Shown here: piece after piece, positions 62,301 to 64,000 of the stretch
Layout of the letters: each line of letters opens with the position of its first letter
Numbering within the stretch: the first letter of the stretch is position 1
Assembly (NCBI GenBank): GCA_002427885.1
Contig: DIZI01000017.1
Coordinates: forward strand, 29,879-93,878
Source of the DNA: Paludibacter sp. UBA6032
GTDB lineage: Bacteria; Bacteroidota; Bacteroidia; Bacteroidales; Paludibacteraceae
DNA: 64,000 nucleotides
Direction of reading: 5' to 3'
Made by a program: the position numbers and the translations under genes
The notes under the pieces: model-generated
What the model was told of the DNA's origin: nothing
The model's database searches: none
Seen by the model: the letters and a program-made list of their open reading frames with translations, nothing else

Positions 62301-63653
62301 CGTTTGGCCGAAATGCGTGTAATTGATACGAATACAAGTATTGCACTTACCACTCAAAACGTTCCTTACGGTTCCAAACTGTATGTGAAAGATGGCGAAA
62401 TGGTGAAGAAAGGTCAACTGGCCTGCGACTGGGATCCGTTCAACGCGGTAATCATCTCGGAAACAGAAGGTAAAATTGAATTTGAAGATGTTGTTGAAAA
62501 TATAACCTTCAAAGCCGAAACTGATGAAGCAACCGGTTTGCGCGAGAAAATTATTATTGAATCGAAAGATCGTAATAAAGTTCCAAGTGCTCACATTGTT
62601 TCAAAAGACGGTTCAATACTACGTACTTACAACTTACCGGTAGGTGCCCACCTTGTACTTGATAACGGGAATAAGATTAAAATGGGACAAATGTTGGTAA
62701 AAATACCGCGTGCTGTAGGTAAAGCGGGTGATATCACCGGTGGTCTTCCACGTGTTACCGAATTATTTGAGGCCCGTAACCCTTCGAATCCGGCTGTTGT
62801 AGCTGAAATCGACGGTGAGGTAACCTTCGGAAAAATTAAACGTGGTAACCGCGAATTGACAGTAACGTCAAAGACCGGTGAAGTTAAAAAATATATGATT
62901 CCTTTATCCAGACAAATTCTGGTGCAGGAAAATGACTTTGTACGTGCCGGTATTCCACTTTCGGAAGGTGCTACAACTCCATCGGATATACTTTTAATCA
63001 AAGGACCGACTGCCGTTCAGGATTATATTGTGAACGAAGTACAGGATGTTTACCGTTTGCAGGGTGTGAAGATCAATGATAAACACTTTGAAGTAATCGT
63101 GCGTCAAATGATGCGTAAAGTGGAAATCCTTGAACAAGGTGATACCCGTTTTCTTGAAAAACAGATTATCGGTAAAAACGAGTTTATGGAAGAAAATGAT
63201 CGTATCTGGGGTAAGAAAGTGATTATGGATGCAGGTGATTCTGCTACCATGAAACCCGGACAAATCATTACACCCCGTAAATTGCGTGACGAAAACAGTA
63301 TGCTGAAACGTCGAGATATGAAAATCGTTGAAACACGCGATGCCATAGCCGCCACTTCCAATCAGATTTTACAGGGAATTACCCGTGCCGCGCTTCAAAC
63401 AAACAGCTTTATGTCGGCTGCTTCGTTCCAGGAAACAACAAAAGTTCTGAACGATGCTGCCATCAATGGTAAAGTGGATCGTTTGGAAGGTTTGAAAGAG
63501 AACGTAATTTGCGGTCACTTAATTCCTGCCGGTACCGGACAACGCGACTTTGACAAAATCGTGGTTTATTCGCGCGAAGAATACGAAAAGAAGGTCGACG
63601 CCCGTAGAAATGTGTTGGATATTGCTGAAAATGAGAACGATGTTGAAGAATAA
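59352..63653 (+). CDS. rpoC: DNA-directed RNA polymerase subunit beta'
   Basis: The 1433-residue beta' subunit. Zinc-binding region [23 protein letters not shown] near residue 57, catalytic [15 protein letters not shown] near 475, [19 protein letters not shown] near 725 and a second zinc site [17 protein letters not shown] near 890. Ends with an acidic tail (NENDVEE). It is the last gene of the block and is followed by a strong terminator. Confidence 0.98.
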   Translation: [1433 protein letters not shown]

Positions 63654-63674
63654 AAATTCTTCATACTAAATATG

Positions 63675-63712
63675 AAAAACCTGATTACTGAAAAGTAATC
63701 AGGTTTTTTTTA
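63675..63712 (+). terminator. Intrinsic terminator of rpoBC
   Basis: AAACCTGATTACT pairs perfectly with AGTAATCAGGTTT around a GAAA tetraloop (13 bp), followed by a run of T. It lies 22 bases after the rpoC stop. Confidence 0.93.
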
Positions 63713-64000
63713 GCTTTTTTTTAAATCTGTTTCTTCTTTATATCTGTAACGCTTTTGGGGTCCGCCGGTTGCTTTCCCCGGGCGGGGAATCAAGCGGACA
63801 TTTTACACAATCCCTGTATTTCGAAAAAGAGAGTACGTACATTCCTGCCCTTTAGGATATGTTTATATGATGATAAAAGTTTGATACCGTGGATCTTAAG
63901 ATAGTTGCTGGGATGTGATCCTACCTTTATATTATAAAGATTTTCAACACGCTTCTTGCAATATTTTAATAAATATTACTAAGTACATGACAAAAATTTA
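63713..64000. other. Gene-free tail with a GC-rich 40-base hairpin
   Basis: Nothing coding is recognisable. A much more GC-rich segment at 63760-63799 folds as GTCCGC / GCGGAC, then TTG/CAA, then TTCCCC / GGGGAA around GGGC, with a three-base bulge (CGG) and a small internal loop. It could be part of an RNA gene, riboswitch or a mobile-element end that continues beyond the window. An ATG at 63987 with four following codons may begin the next gene but cannot be judged. Confidence 0.4.

Noticed and set aside
61980..62594. Long antisense open frame (204 codons) inside rpoC
   Set aside because: It lies opposite highly conserved rpoC codons and has no protein-like features; it is a shadow of the real gene.

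Overview
The window is AT-rich chromosomal DNA from a member of Bacteroidota, most likely Bacteroidales. The evidence is protein-level (RpoB/RpoC/EF-Tu of Bacteroidales type, the arginine-pathway ornithine carbamoyltransferase homologue with Pro90, PorX and a PorW/SprE-like protein of the type IX secretion system) and DNA-level (start codons mostly without Shine-Dalgarno sequences, and promoter-like TAnnTTTG boxes). I see no phage, insertion sequence, CRISPR array or integrated island; almost every base lies in core genes.

Layout. 28-10069 (+): an uninterrupted nine-gene heme operon, hemA-hemC-hemD-hemB-hemL-hemE-hemN-hemH-hemG, covering every step from glutamyl-tRNA to protoheme. 10064-12157 (-): siroheme branch (SUMT, a short precorrin-2 dehydrogenase), an RBBP9-type hydrolase and a DUF2061 protein. 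12347-15930 (+): cysJ-cysI sulfite reductase, the siroheme user. 16286-18253: gyrB. 18335-22624 (+): a LOG-family gene, an unusual GH16-like protein, a fused kdsA-kdsC gene and kdsD, so three consecutive Kdo steps lie in two genes. 22675-26421 (+): a radical SAM/SPASM protein and a SNF2 helicase.

35816-26457 (-): porW/sprE-like, porX, the ornithine carbamoyltransferase homologue, apt, argB, a secreted esterase and an ArgE-type deacetylase, all on one strand with short gaps. 36062-37703: a small membrane protein with a Cys/His cluster, a CPBP protease and an RRM protein. 40448-38054 (-): proB-proA. 41488-40511 (-): a lipoprotein glutaminyl-cyclase/M28 protein. 42654-45855: Gfo/Idh/MocA oxidoreductase, a cysteine-poor sirtuin, a secreted LamG-type protein with a type IX-like C-terminus, and a steroid-5-alpha-reductase-family membrane protein. 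46073-48691: a propeller-phosphoesterase fusion.

48905-63653 (+): the information-processing block rpsU-xer-hpf, tRNAs Thr-Tyr-Gly-Thr, tuf, tRNA-Trp, secE, nusG, rplK-rplA-rplJ-rplL, rpoB, rpoC, closed by a strong terminator. The last 290 bases hold no recognisable gene but contain a GC-rich, well-folded 40-base hairpin.

The most unusual items are the GH16-like protein without catalytic acids, the KdsA-KdsC fusion, the two isolated consensus Shine-Dalgarno sites (porX and hpf), the recurring AT-rich palindromic repeats between genes, and the unexplained hairpin after rpoC. I did not find a clearly new multi-gene system; most of the window is conserved housekeeping DNA.
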